DNA of 64,000 bases from JACPAP01 sp035287045 (GCA_035287045.1 DATECF010000256.1:49132-113131); one strand, 5' to 3'. Shown: positions 8,209 through 17,178, counted from the first letter of the stretch. Program-made: numbers and translations. The notes: generated from the letters alone by a model not told the origin.

Positions 8209-9825
8209 ATGGCGGTCTTGCCTAAATCGTTGATCCTGGCAGGCCTGGTCTCCACGGCCGTGGCCTGGAGTCCGGTTCCGCGTGGGCCGGCGCCTGAGGG
8301 CGGCGGCCTGCCGTCCGACAGCGTCGAACGGGCCCGCGCCCTCCACGCCCTCAACCGATTGACGTTCGGCCCCCGTGCCGGCGACGTGGACCGCGTAGTG
8401 GCCCTGGGCGTGGATCGGTATATCGATCAGCAGCTCGCCGCTGAGCGAATCGACGACGGCCTGGTGGAGCGGCGGCTGGCGCGTTTCGACGTCCTGCGTC
8501 TCTCATCTGAAGAGCTGGCCCGGATCTATCTCGAGGAGCAACGCGCCCGGAGGCAGCGCCAGCAAGCCGGAGGACGGGACTCGGCGGCGGAGGAGCCGCA
8601 GATGCCGCAGATGCCGCAGGGGCGTCAGCTGCCTCGGGCGCGCCGCCTGGCCGGCGAGTTGCAGCAAGCCACCATGGTCCGGGCCACGCTCTCCGAGCGG
8701 CAGCTGTACGAGGTGATGGTCGACGTCTGGTCCAATCACTTCAACGTGTTCATGGGCAAAGGCGCGGACCGCTTTCTGGTGCCGGACTACATCGAGCGCA
8801 CCATTCGCCCGCACGCGATGGGGAAATTCGAGGACCTGCTGGTCGCCACCGCCCGTAGCCCAGCCATGCTCTTCTACCTCGACAACGTGCAGTCGGTGGC
8901 ACCGGGCTCGCGGCCGCCGGGCCGGGCGCGTGCCGGGGAGCGCCTGCCCGTTGGGCTCAACGAGAATTACGCCCGCGAGCTGATGGAGCTGCACACGCTG
9001 GGCGTGGACGGCGGGTACACCCAGCAGGACGTGATCAACGTGGCCCGGATTCTCACCGGCTGGAGCATGACGCCGCCGCCACGCGGCGCACGCTTTGTAT
9101 TCCACCACTGGGCGCACGACCGGGGAGCGAAGATCGTACTGGGCCGGACGTTCCCCGCCGGCCGGGGGCAGGAGGAAGGCCTGGAGCTGCTGACGCTCCT
9201 TGCCCGCCATCCGTCCACGATGCGGCACGTGTCGGCCAAGCTGTGCGCCCGGTTCCTGGCGGACGACCCGCCGGACGGCTGCATAGACGCCGGGGTACAG
9301 GCATGGGAACGGACCGGTGGCGAGATCCGGGAGATCCTGCGCGCCATCTTCCGCTCGAACGAGTTCTGGGCGCCGGCGTACCGCGGCGCCAAGGTCAAGA
9401 CGCCACTGGAGTTTGTGGTGAGCGCGGTGCGCGCCGTGGGCGGCGTTCCGGACTCGACGCTCGCGCTGGCGCAGTTGGTGGGCCGGTTGGGCCAGCCGCT
9501 CTACCTGCAACCGGCGCCCACCGGCTACCCCGAAACCCAGGAGTCGTGGGTCAACTCGGGGGCGCTGTTGGAGCGACTCAATGTGGCGATGGGCCTCGCG
9601 GCGGGTCGCGCTCCAGGCGTCGCCCTGAACCTGGAGGCGTTGATCGCTTCGTGGGCTGACGCTGCGCAGCTCGCGGAGCTGGTAAACCGGCGAATCCTGA
9701 GCGGCGGGGCCTCGCGAAACACGCTGCGGGTCATCCAGGAGCAGACGGCGAGTTTGGCTCCGGCGCAGGCCCGCATGATGGCGGTGGGTCTGGCGCTGGG
9801 TTCGCCGGAGTTTCAGCGACAGTAA
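8209..9825 (+). CDS. DUF1800 family exported protein
   Basis: A 538-residue protein with a signal peptide (hydrophobic residues 7-20). It carries the family marks L-N-R-L-T-F-G near 44 and N-E-N-Y-A-R-E-L-M-E-L-H-T-L-G followed by G-G-Y-T-Q near 250-270. DUF1800 proteins have no firm biochemical role. They almost always sit beside a DUF1501 protein, as here (16-base gap), and such pairs are common in Planctomycetes, Acidobacteria and Gemmatimonadota. Residues 120-145 hold a low-complexity basic/Gln region with the tandem P-Q-M encoded by a 9-base repeat. The ATG at 8209 is the only start that keeps the signal peptide. Confidence 0.85.
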   Translation: MAVLPKSLILAGLVSTAVAWSPVPRGPAPEGGGLPSDSVERARALHALNRLTFGPRAGDVDRVVALGVDRYIDQQLAAERIDDGLVERRLARFDVLRLSSEELARIYLEEQRARRQRQQAGGRDSAAEEPQMPQMPQGRQLPRARRLAGELQQATMVRATLSERQLYEVMVDVWSNHFNVFMGKGADRFLVPDYIERTIRPHAMGKFEDLLVATARSPAMLFYLDNVQSVAPGSRPPGRARAGERLPVGLNENYARELMELHTLGVDGGYTQQDVINVARILTGWSMTPPPRGARFVFHHWAHDRGAKIVLGRTFPAGRGQEEGLELLTLLARHPSTMRHVSAKLCARFLADDPPDGCIDAGVQAWERTGGEIREILRAIFRSNEFWAPAYRGAKVKTPLEFVVSAVRAVGGVPDSTLALAQLVGRLGQPLYLQPAPTGYPETQESWVNSGALLERLNVAMGLAAGRAPGVALNLEALIASWADAAQLAELVNRRILSGGASRNTLRVIQEQTASLAPAQARMMAVGLALGSPEFQRQ

Positions 9826-9827
9826 GC

Positions 9828-9855
9828 GTGAGAGGTGAGACGTGAGACGTGAAGA
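9828..9855 (+). repeat. Heptamer tandem repeat GTGAGA(C/G) at the DUF1501 start
   Basis: GTGAGAG (9828-9834), GTGAGAC (9835-9841), GTGAGAC (9842-9848) and a decayed GTGAAGA (9849-9855). The array fills the gap between two coupled genes. Each copy brings a GTG in a new frame, and the third supplies the start codon used. It belongs to the same family as the arrays at 4011, 16359 and 53395. Confidence 0.75.
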
Positions 9856-11137
9856 TTGCTCCCGCACCGACTTGCCCGTTGGTCGCCGCGTGTTCGTGAA
9901 GGCGGGAGGCCTGGCACTCGTGGCGCTCGGGCTGGACCCCATCTTCCTCACCCGCGCCGCATACGCGGTAAAGCGCGGCACCGGATCGGCAAACCGCATG
10001 AAGACGCTCGTTTGCCTGTTCCAACGCGGCGCCGTGGACGGGCTCAACATGGTGGTGCCGCACGGCGACCCGTTCTACTATCGCGAACGTCCCCGCATCG
10101 CGATTCCGCGGCCCGGCACGGCTGGTGGCGCACTGAACCTCGACGGCCACTTCGGGCTCCATCCGGCGCTTGCCCCGCTCAAGCCCCTATACGACCACGG
10201 GACGCTGGCGATGGTCCACGCCGTGGGATCGCCCGAGGCCACCCGCAGCCATTTCGACGCCCAGGACTACATGGAAAGCGGGACGCCCGGGCTCAAGTCC
10301 ACGCCGGATGGCTGGCTCAACCGGTACCTCGGCGCGCGGCACGCGATCGAGCACCGGGACACCCCATTCCGCGGCGTGGCCATCGGGCCGCAGCTCCCCC
10401 GCGCGCTGCGCGGCTCGGCGCCGGCGCTCGCGATCGACAACCTGCAGGGCTTCGGGCTTCGCGCGCCGGAACCGGCGCGAGGCCGCCTGACGCAGGCGTT
10501 CGAGCAGCTCTATCAGGGGTCCGCCACCGGATTGGTTGCCACTTCCTCGGAAGAAGCGTTCGACGCCGTCAGGATGCTGAGAACCGTGAACCCGCGGCGC
10601 TACGAACCAGCTAACGGCGCCCAGTATCCCGCGGGACCCCTGGGCCGGTCCATGAAACAAGTCGCCCAGCTCATCAAGGCCGACCTGGGGCTGGAGATCG
10701 CGTTCGCCGACGTGGGCGGCTGGGATACCCACGTGAACCAAGGGGCGGCCGAGGGCCAGCTCGCGGCCCGCCTCACGGAGTTCGCCGGCGCCATTACCGC
10801 GTTCACCCGGGACCTTGGTGAGCGGATGGCGGATGTGGTGGTGCTCACCATGAGCGAGTTCGGCCGCACGGTCGCCGAGAACGGCAACCTGGGCACCGAT
10901 CACGGCCATGCGACCGCCATGTTGGTGCTGGGCGGCGGGGTACGGGGCGGACGGGTGTACGGTGAGTGGCCGACGCTGGATCCAGCCAGGCGATTCGAGG
11001 GGCGAGATCTGGCCGTGACCACCGACTTCCGGGATCTCTTCGGCGAAGTCCTCACTCGGCATCTTGGCGCCGTGGACCTCGCCACGGTGTTCCCCGGCTA
11101 CCAGGGCGGCAAGCCGGTAGGCGTGATCCCGGCGTAG
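9842..11137 (+). CDS. DUF1501 family protein, Tat-exported
   Basis: A 431-residue protein starting with GTG at 9842. An in-frame TGA at 9836 rules out earlier starts. The N-terminus has the twin-arginine type G-R-R-V-F-V-K-A-G-G followed by a hydrophobic run to an A-Y-A end near residue 41, so export is probably by Tat. Family marks are G-G-W-D-T-H, T-M-S-E-F-G-R-T and D-H-G-H-A-T with G-G-G-V-R-G-G, the sulfatase/phosphatase-like metal site region of DUF1501. Together with the DUF1800 protein it probably forms a periplasmic or cell-surface module of unknown activity. Confidence 0.85.
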   Translation: MRREDCSRTDLPVGRRVFVKAGGLALVALGLDPIFLTRAAYAVKRGTGSANRMKTLVCLFQRGAVDGLNMVVPHGDPFYYRERPRIAIPRPGTAGGALNLDGHFGLHPALAPLKPLYDHGTLAMVHAVGSPEATRSHFDAQDYMESGTPGLKSTPDGWLNRYLGARHAIEHRDTPFRGVAIGPQLPRALRGSAPALAIDNLQGFGLRAPEPARGRLTQAFEQLYQGSATGLVATSSEEAFDAVRMLRTVNPRRYEPANGAQYPAGPLGRSMKQVAQLIKADLGLEIAFADVGGWDTHVNQGAAEGQLAARLTEFAGAITAFTRDLGERMADVVVLTMSEFGRTVAENGNLGTDHGHATAMLVLGGGVRGGRVYGEWPTLDPARRFEGRDLAVTTDFRDLFGEVLTRHLGAVDLATVFPGYQGGKPVGVIPA

Positions 11138-11152
11138 CCCTACATTCCCACC

Positions 11153-11866
11153 ATGGACCTCAAAGGCGCCGTCTGCGTCGTCACGGGGGGCAGCGAAGGC
11201 ATCGGCAGGGCCATCGCGGGAGCGCTCGGCGCCCGCGGAGCCCGGCTCGCCATCTGCGCCCGCACGTCCGGCAAGGTGGACGCCGCCGTGGCTGATCTTC
11301 GCAAGAGGGGGAGCACGGCATGGGGCGCCCGGTGCGACGTGTCCGACGACCGGCAGGTCCGCGACTTCGCGGACGCGGTGCATCGGGAGCTCGGCACGGT
11401 GGATGTGCTGGTGAACAATGCCGGGCTGGGACACCTGGTGCCGGTGGAAGACATGTCGCTGGCGCAGTTCGACGAGACCTTCGCCGTGAACGTGCGCGGC
11501 GTCTTCCTCATGACCAAGGCGTTCTTACCGGACATGAAAGCCAAACAGGCGGGCACCATCGTCAATATCGCCAGCCTGGCCGGACGGAACCCGGTGCAGC
11601 ACCTCGCGGCGTACGCGGCGTCCAAGCACGCGGTGCTCGGCTTTTCCAAATCCCTGATGCTCGAGGTGAGGAAACACCACATCCGGGTGGTCACGATCTG
11701 TCCGGGAACCGTCGTCACCGACATCTTTGGCAAGAGCGCCCGGGAGATCGAGCGCGCCGAGCACAAGTTGCTTCCGGAGGACGTGGCGCACACCGTGGTG
11801 GCCACGATCGAGGCGGCGGGTCGGGCGATGATCTCCGAGCTGGATATCCGCCCAACGAACCCGTAA
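11153..11866 (+). CDS. Short-chain dehydrogenase/reductase
   Basis: A 237-residue classical SDR. The cofactor loop is T-G-G-S-E-G-I-G (residues 10-17), N-N-A-G is near 87, and the catalytic Y-A-A-S-K is near 150. The C-terminal part is short, as in fatty-acid or polyol type SDRs. Substrate is unknown. It starts 15 bases after the DUF1501 stop, so it may be the third gene of that operon. It meets the minus-strand methyltransferase gene end to end with only three bases between. Confidence 0.85.
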   Translation: MDLKGAVCVVTGGSEGIGRAIAGALGARGARLAICARTSGKVDAAVADLRKRGSTAWGARCDVSDDRQVRDFADAVHRELGTVDVLVNNAGLGHLVPVEDMSLAQFDETFAVNVRGVFLMTKAFLPDMKAKQAGTIVNIASLAGRNPVQHLAAYAASKHAVLGFSKSLMLEVRKHHIRVVTICPGTVVTDIFGKSAREIERAEHKLLPEDVAHTVVATIEAAGRAMISELDIRPTNP

Positions 11867-11869
11867 GGG

Positions 11870-12484
11870 CTACCCGGTTTTCACCGTCGTCAGCACCCGC
11901 ATCCCGACCCACCCCTTCACGCGCTCCTCGCGGAGCACCCGCAGCGGTTGCGCGCGTACGTGGGGGAGTGGGTCCGCCGGGCGGCTGTGACCCACCAGCT
12001 CGGGCAGGGCGCGGTAGGCCGCCATCCACACCCGATGGGTGAGCTTGTTGGGTAGCGCCATGGTCCCCAGCACCAGGCGCCCGCCGGGAGACAGCACCCG
12101 GACCAGCTCCCGCAGGGCGTCGGCCATCTCGGCATCGGTCAGCACGTCGAGCAAATAGGTACTCACCACGGCATCGAACGACCCGGATCGAAACGGGAGC
12201 GCCAGCGCGGTGGCCCGCGTGAGCGACGCGCGGGCTCGCTCGGCCGTCAGGTGCTCGTCGGCCAGGCGCAGCATCCGCCGCGAAACGTCCACGCCCACCA
12301 CCCGGCGCCCGTTGCCGCTCAGGAGCGCCACGCCGCGCCCCGGACCGATGCCCACGTCCAGCACCGACTCCGGCCCCGCGTCCAGGGCCCGTTCCACGGC
12401 GCGCGAAACACCCAGATCGTGCAGGGGCGTCAGGACGCGCTCGTACACCGGCGCCACCAGGTCGTACAGGGTCGCCGCGTGCAT
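11870..12484 (-). CDS. Class I SAM-dependent methyltransferase
   Basis: A 204-residue methyltransferase. Motif I is V-L-D-V-G-I-G-P-G-R-G near residue 40, then V-V-G-V-D-V-S, and the D-A-V-V-S-T-Y-L-L-D segment. It resembles the UbiE/Methyltransf_11 group. The ATG at 12484 overlaps the stop of the SIMPL gene as TAATG, which fixes the start and suggests coupled translation. The acceptor substrate cannot be predicted from the sequence. Confidence 0.82.
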   Translation of the reverse strand: MHAATLYDLVAPVYERVLTPLHDLGVSRAVERALDAGPESVLDVGIGPGRGVALLSGNGRRVVGVDVSRRMLRLADEHLTAERARASLTRATALALPFRSGSFDAVVSTYLLDVLTDAEMADALRELVRVLSPGGRLVLGTMALPNKLTHRVWMAAYRALPELVGHSRPADPLPHVRAQPLRVLREERVKGWVGMRVLTTVKTG

Positions 12485-13182
12485 TACTGCGGGATGAACA
12501 CCCACCGCGCCGACACGGTCGCCTCCACCGTCAGCTCGGGCGGCGTGATGGCGGTCTCGGCGGTCATGGCCATCGCGGCTCGGGCCGCGCGCATCACGGG
12601 GAAGGCCGGTCCGGCGCTCGACGCCTCGATCAGCGGGCCCAGCCGCCCGCCGGCCGCGCGGGCCATGGCCTCCGCCTCGCGGCGGGCCTTCTCGACCGCC
12701 CGGCCCAGTGCTTCCAGTCGCGCCGCATCGCGCCTGGTGGATTGGAACTGGATACCCGAGATGTTGGTGGCCCCGGCGCCCAGCGCCGCGTCCACCACTC
12801 GGCCAACCTGGGCGAGGTCATGGACGTGGGCTTCGACGGTGTTCCGCGCCGCGTAGCCCGTGGGTCGCCGTTCCCGGTCGTATTCGGTGTCCACGGAGTA
12901 CCAGATCGACGGCAGCGAATCGTCCGGCACGCGCAGCACCTGCCGCAACGCGGTCCGAACCGCCGTGGCGATCCGGGCGTTCTGCTCCCCCGCCCGGCCC
13001 GCCTGGGGCTCGCGGGTGACCACGCTCACGTGCACCACCGCGTAGTCGGGTGACAGGTCCACCGTGCCGGTCGCGGTCACCGCGATCTCGGGCCGATCCT
13101 GCTGCACTGGGCGGGGCTCCTGACCGGTCGCGGCCGTCGCGGCGGCGAGGTTCATGACCAGTCCAACCAACACGCTTCGCAT
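12484..13182 (-). CDS. SIMPL domain (DUF541) periplasmic protein
   Basis: A 232-residue protein with a signal peptide ending around A-A-T-A-A-T-G-Q. The mature part begins I-A-V-T-A-T-G-T-V-D-L-S-P-D, the conserved start of the SIMPL/DUF541 fold, and later has W-Y-S-V and E-A-H-V-H-D. The start at 13182 was chosen over the ATG nine bases earlier because GGAGG (13196-13192) then has a 9-base gap. Members are periplasmic proteins of uncertain role, some linked to oxidative stress. It lies downstream of the beta-propeller gene on the same strand. Confidence 0.8.
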   Translation of the reverse strand: MRSVLVGLVMNLAAATAATGQEPRPVQQDRPEIAVTATGTVDLSPDYAVVHVSVVTREPQAGRAGEQNARIATAVRTALRQVLRVPDDSLPSIWYSVDTEYDRERRPTGYAARNTVEAHVHDLAQVGRVVDAALGAGATNISGIQFQSTRRDAARLEALGRAVEKARREAEAMARAAGGRLGPLIEASSAGPAFPVMRAARAAMAMTAETAITPPELTVEATVSARWVFIPQ

Positions 13183-13258
13183 ACATGCCATCCTCCCCCG
13201 GCGCCCTGCCGGGGCGTTGCAGCACGTCATACACCGCGATTGTCCGGCGGGAGCCGTA

Positions 13259-16200
13259 TTAGCGGTCCAGCCGCACCTCCGCCAGTCCAGCCGCCCGGAG
13301 CTTCTGGTTCAGCGCGGGAAGGTCCCTGGTCAGGATTTCCTCCCAACGAAGCAGGAGCTTCGACAGCACCATCTGGCGCTCGTGGACCGCTTCGACGACC
13401 ACGGTCGTCGGCGCCACGTCGGCGCCCTGCAGCATGCCGAGCAATTGGGCCAGGTTGCCGTTCAGACGGGACAGGCTTTCCGTGGCGTCGCCCCCGAAAC
13501 CGCCGCCGCTGCCGACCAGGGCCGCGGCGCGCTGATCCACCGCCGCCATTGCCGTCGCCAGGTCGCCGCGCGCGTTCGCCCCCCGGTTCTGGAGCTCCGC
13601 GCGGAGGGCGCGTGCCTGGTGGAGCGCTGCGGAGTCTTGCTTGAGCGCCTGGTACAGTCCCATGCTGAGGGTGGACTGCTGCGCCAGCGCGGCCGGCGGC
13701 GTCTTTACCCGCGGATCCATGCGCACCGTCAGCGGCTGCGTGTAAGGTCGTCCCGCGACCGTGAGCCGGACGGTGTACGCACCCGGCGCCACCCAGGGCC
13801 CGCGGGGCTCGCGGGGCGTGTCTCGGTAAATCGCCGAGATGGGGTACGAGAAGTTGCTCACCGCCGGCGGGGGGTAGCGAAGGTCCCACGCAAAGCGGTG
13901 CATACCCGGCTCCGCGGAGAGGGTCTGCGGCGGACGAATCCAGTAGTCCGGATGGTTGCGCCCGGGCACCAGCGGCTCGGGCTGGTCGTCGCTGGCGAAT
14001 CGGCGGACGACGGCGCCCGACGGATCGCGCACCTCCAGCGTCACTGGCGCGGCCGGCCTCGCCTCGAGGTAGTAGTTGATGATCGCGCCGTCCGGGGGGT
14101 TCTGGCCCGCGGGCTCATCCGGCGGCAGCGGCGTGTCCGTGTTCTTGTTCCACCGAAACCGCGTGGCGGTCTGCGGCCGGAACAGGAAGGCCTCGGCCTG
14201 GACCACGGAGTCGGCCGTCTGCCGGAGGGGTGTGATGTCGTCCAGGATCCAGAAGGACCGGCCGTGCGTCCCGACGGCGATGTCGTCGTCCTTGACGATC
14301 AGGTCCCGAATAGACGTCGGCGGCAGGTTGAGCCGGAGCGATTGCCAGCGGTCGCCGTCGTCGAACGAGACATACACCGTCTGCTCCGTCCCCGCAAACA
14401 ACAACCCGTTCCGTTGGGGATCCTCCCGCACCACGTTCACGGCCCCGCCGTTTGGAATGCCATTGGTGACGTGGGTCCAGGTGCTGCCACCATCGCGGGT
14501 GCGGTAGATGTGGGGCCGGAGATCGTCCAACCGGAAGGTGTTGACCGCGGCGTACGCGGTGAGCGTATCCGAGTGCCCGGCATCCATGATGGATACCTTG
14601 CTCCAAGGCGTGAGCTCCCTGGGCGTCACGTTGGTCCAGGTCTTGCCGCCGTCGTGCGTCACGTGGATCAACCCGTCGTCGCTTCCCACCCAGATAGTAT
14701 TCAATGACCTGGGTGACGGCGCGATGGTGTAGATCACACCGGGATGGCGGGCCCGGGCCGTGGGCGTGGTCGAGTAGACGCCCACGTTGGGAGGTACCAC
14801 CGAATCCGTCCGGGTGAGATCGGGGCTGATACGAGACCAGGTATGGCCGCCGTCGGTCGTCTTCCACAGATGGTTCGAAGCGAAGTACAACGTGCGCGGG
14901 TCCACCGGCGAGAACAGGAGCGGCGCCGTCCGGAGCACGCGGTACTCCGGCGTGCGGATCGCGACGGGACCCACGAACTGTGCCTGCCCGGTGCGCCGGT
15001 CATAGCGCGTCACCTTGCCACCGTAGACGATGTCCGGATCCAGGGGATCGGGGGCCACGTAGCCGTACTCCTCGACGGCCACCGGGTGCCACTCGCGGAA
15101 GGTGATCTGTCCGTGATCGCCGCGGCTGGAGATGCAGACCGAGCCGCTTTCCTGCTGCCCGCTGCACAGGCGGTAGGGAAAGGCGTTGTCGGCGGTAACG
15201 TGATAGAACTGCGCGGTCGGCTGGTTGTACCACGAGCTCCAGGTCTGGCCGCCGTTGACCGTGATGACGGCGCCCTGATCGGAGGTGAGCAGGATGATGT
15301 CGCCGTTGTTGGGATTGATCCAGCCCTTCTGATAGTCGTCCCCGCCGGGCGCGCCCCGGAACCCGGTCCAGGTCTTGCCGCCGTCGACGGATTTCCAGGT
15401 CACGATGGTGACGGAATAGACGATGTCCGGGTTCCGTGGATCCACCACGATCTCGGCCGCGTCGCTGGGCCGCGTGGCGATGCGGCCGTCGGTCGTCATC
15501 CGGGTCCAGGTCTCGCCGGCGTCGTCCGAGCGATAGACGAAGCCGCCGCCGCGTTGCTCCACCGTGGCGTACATTCGGTTGGGATCGCTGGGAGCGATGC
15601 CAATGCCGATCCGACCCAAGCCCTCCTCGAACGTGGGGAGCCCCTTGGTCAGATGGCGCCAGGTGTTGCCACCGTCGGTGGACTTGTAGAGGCCGCTGTT
15701 CGGACCGTTCCAGGCCGCGTTCTCCCACGGTCCCTGTCGTGCCTGCCAAAGCACCGCGTAGATGGTGTGCGGGTTCTTCGGGTCGAACAGCAGATCGGAC
15801 GCGCCCGTGTCCTCGTCCTGGTACAACACCTTCTGGAACGTCTGCCCGCCGTCGAGCGACCGGAACACTCCGCGTTCCTGGTTGGGCCCATACGGATGTC
15901 CCAGCACGGCTACGAACAGCCGGTTGGGATTGGCGGGGTCCACGATGATCTCGGGGATCTGCTGGCCGTCGCGCAGTCCCAGATGGGTCCAGGTCTTACC
16001 CGCGTCGGTGGACTTGTAGATCCCATCGCCAGTGGAGAGATCCGGCCGTTGGAGGCCCTCGCCGCTGCCCACATAGATGATGTTGGGATCCGACGGCGCC
16101 ACGGCGATGGCGCCGATGGAGCCGGTGGGCTGATCGTCGAAGATGGGCGTCCAGATGCGGCCGTAGTCGGTGGTCTTCCAGACCCCACCGTTCACTACCC

Positions 16201-16387
16201 CTATATAGAAGACACTTGGTTGGCTGGGCACGCCGGCCGCTGCCTTGGTACGGCTGGCGCGGTGCGGGCCGACCCCACGCCAGCGCATTTCTTGAAACAG
16301 CGACGGAGAGAACTGCTGCGCTGTCAGGACGGCCGAGAACAACGGGAGTAGAGCGAGCGTGAGGGGTAAGGGCCGAGCCCGGCGCAT
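13259..16387 (-). CDS. VPS10/sortilin-type BNR beta-propeller exported protein
   Basis: A 1,042-residue exported protein. The signal peptide is hydrophobic to L-T-A-Q. Residues 30-700 carry many BNR/Asp-box repeats of the S-x-D-x-G-x-T-W type (for example S-T-D-A-G-K-T-W and S-V-D-G-G-K-T-W), the fold of VPS10/sortilin and glycosidase-like propellers. A C-terminal region from about 800 has a beta-sandwich-like part and a helical end. Often annotated as glycosyl hydrolase, but no catalytic residues for that are evident. The start at 16387 was preferred because GGAGG has a 6-base gap. The signal peptide codes through two heptamer repeats. Confidence 0.83.
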   Translation of the reverse strand: MRRARPLPLTLALLPLFSAVLTAQQFSPSLFQEMRWRGVGPHRASRTKAAAGVPSQPSVFYIGVVNGGVWKTTDYGRIWTPIFDDQPTGSIGAIAVAPSDPNIIYVGSGEGLQRPDLSTGDGIYKSTDAGKTWTHLGLRDGQQIPEIIVDPANPNRLFVAVLGHPYGPNQERGVFRSLDGGQTFQKVLYQDEDTGASDLLFDPKNPHTIYAVLWQARQGPWENAAWNGPNSGLYKSTDGGNTWRHLTKGLPTFEEGLGRIGIGIAPSDPNRMYATVEQRGGGFVYRSDDAGETWTRMTTDGRIATRPSDAAEIVVDPRNPDIVYSVTIVTWKSVDGGKTWTGFRGAPGGDDYQKGWINPNNGDIILLTSDQGAVITVNGGQTWSSWYNQPTAQFYHVTADNAFPYRLCSGQQESGSVCISSRGDHGQITFREWHPVAVEEYGYVAPDPLDPDIVYGGKVTRYDRRTGQAQFVGPVAIRTPEYRVLRTAPLLFSPVDPRTLYFASNHLWKTTDGGHTWSRISPDLTRTDSVVPPNVGVYSTTPTARARHPGVIYTIAPSPRSLNTIWVGSDDGLIHVTHDGGKTWTNVTPRELTPWSKVSIMDAGHSDTLTAYAAVNTFRLDDLRPHIYRTRDGGSTWTHVTNGIPNGGAVNVVREDPQRNGLLFAGTEQTVYVSFDDGDRWQSLRLNLPPTSIRDLIVKDDDIAVGTHGRSFWILDDITPLRQTADSVVQAEAFLFRPQTATRFRWNKNTDTPLPPDEPAGQNPPDGAIINYYLEARPAAPVTLEVRDPSGAVVRRFASDDQPEPLVPGRNHPDYWIRPPQTLSAEPGMHRFAWDLRYPPPAVSNFSYPISAIYRDTPREPRGPWVAPGAYTVRLTVAGRPYTQPLTVRMDPRVKTPPAALAQQSTLSMGLYQALKQDSAALHQARALRAELQNRGANARGDLATAMAAVDQRAAALVGSGGGFGGDATESLSRLNGNLAQLLGMLQGADVAPTTVVVEAVHERQMVLSKLLLRWEEILTRDLPALNQKLRAAGLAEVRLDR
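16359..16372. repeat. Heptamer pair GTGAGGG-GTAAGGG inside a signal peptide
   Basis: GTGAGGG (16359-16365) and GTAAGGG (16366-16372) lie side by side on the plus strand. On the minus strand they encode the P-L-P-L-T part of the propeller protein's signal peptide. They match the intergenic heptamers at 4011 and the coding array at 53395. Confidence 0.6.
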
Positions 16388-16468
16388 GAGCATCCTCCGA
16401 GTGCGAAGATACCGACTAGCCTTTGGGGGGCATAGAGGGGTTGGAGTCGTCAGTCGCGCGACGGCTTC

Positions 16469-16903
16469 TTACGACCCTCCCAGCGGGTGGGCCCACTTGA
16501 GGCCCGGGAACCGGGCGTAATCGCGGTCGGTGGTGATCCACTCGCAGCTCCACTCCATCGCCAGCGCGGCAAAGTACGTGTCGGGAATCAGGTTGCCTTT
16601 GGCCTCACTTCGCTCGCACAGGTCGCGGAAGATTCCCCAGTGGCGAGGTCCCGGTACCACCGGGATGGCGTTGGGTCGGGCCCGGATCGCTTCCGCAAAC
16701 GCGAACGCCTCGGCCAGCGTACTGGGGTAGTGATAGACGCGGGGATGCGTCGCGATCCGGATCATCGCGCTCAACGCGATCTCAGAGACTCCCACGTTCT
16801 CCGGCGCGGTGAGGCGCTCGATGAGCCAGGCCCGGTACTCGTGGTGCCGCGCGCTGTCCGCCCGGAAGGCGTAGAGCAGCACGTTGACGTCGCACAGAAT
16901 CAC
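16469..16903 (-). CDS. vapC: VapC-like PIN-domain toxin
   Basis: A 144-residue PIN-domain ribonuclease. D5 in I-L-C-D-V-N-V-L-L, a glutamate near 41, the aspartate in L-I-P-D-T-Y-F and T-T-D-R-D-Y-A-R-F-P near the end supply the acidic residues of the active site. It starts with GTG at 16903, overlapping the antitoxin stop as GTGA, the usual arrangement for vapBC. It would cleave RNA (tRNA or rRNA in known members) when released from the antitoxin. Confidence 0.88.
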   Translation of the reverse strand: MILCDVNVLLYAFRADSARHHEYRAWLIERLTAPENVGVSEIALSAMIRIATHPRVYHYPSTLAEAFAFAEAIRARPNAIPVVPGPRHWGIFRDLCERSEAKGNLIPDTYFAALAMEWSCEWITTDRDYARFPGLKWAHPLGGS

Positions 16904-17142
16904 CGGCGGCCGTCCATCACCTCGTACAGCCCCGCCGTATCGTCGAGGTCCACGCCGGGGAGGGTGCCGCCGCGGCCGGAACGGGGCAGATCCGGTGGAG
17001 TCTCGAGGGGAGCCCGAGCCGGGCGAGCCAAGTACGCCAATAGGGCCTCCCGGAACACCAGCGTCATCGTCTTCCCCTGGCGGACCGCGTACTGCTTGAC
17101 CTTGCGCAGTAGATGCTCATCGAGCCGGACCGTCGTTCTCAT
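16900..17142 (-). CDS. vapB: VapB-like ribbon-helix-helix antitoxin
   Basis: An 80-residue protein. M-R-T-T-V-R-L-D followed by two helices is the ribbon-helix-helix DNA-binding fold, and the Pro/Arg-rich tail (about residue 45 on) would wrap the toxin. It should neutralise VapC and repress its own promoter. The ATG at 17142 has no Shine-Dalgarno sequence and lies 7 bases after a probable -10, so the mRNA may be leaderless. Confidence 0.83.
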   Translation of the reverse strand: MRTTVRLDEHLLRKVKQYAVRQGKTMTLVFREALLAYLARPARAPLETPPDLPRSGRGGTLPGVDLDDTAGLYEVMDGRR

Positions 17143-17178
17143 ATGTCGAAATGTCTTATGCTGACATAAAGATGTCAA
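17143..17178 (-). promoter_or_regulatory. vapBC promoter with inverted-repeat operator
   Basis: Reading the minus strand, TTGACA (17178-17173) is followed after 17 bases by GACATT (17155-17150). The same stretch holds four ATGTC/GACAT pentamers, including the perfect inverted repeat GACAT-N4-ATGTC at 17163-17176. That is the form expected for binding by a dimeric ribbon-helix-helix antitoxin and would cover the promoter. Confidence 0.6.

Noticed and set aside
8136..8354. N-terminal extension of the ABC transporter to 8354
   Set aside because: It would overlap 146 bases of the divergent DUF1800 gene, including its signal peptide, and adds Arg-rich text with no family match.
9828..9855. CRISPR array
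   Set aside because: Units are 7 bases with no spacers, and no cas genes occur in the window.
13259..16387. Annotation as a glycosyl hydrolase
   Set aside because: BNR repeats alone do not show catalysis. The acidic pair and arginine triad of sialidases are not evident.
16469..17142. Genomic island or mobile element marked by vapBC
   Set aside because: No integrase, transposase, direct repeats or tRNA target lies around it, and flanking genes look like core exported hydrolases.
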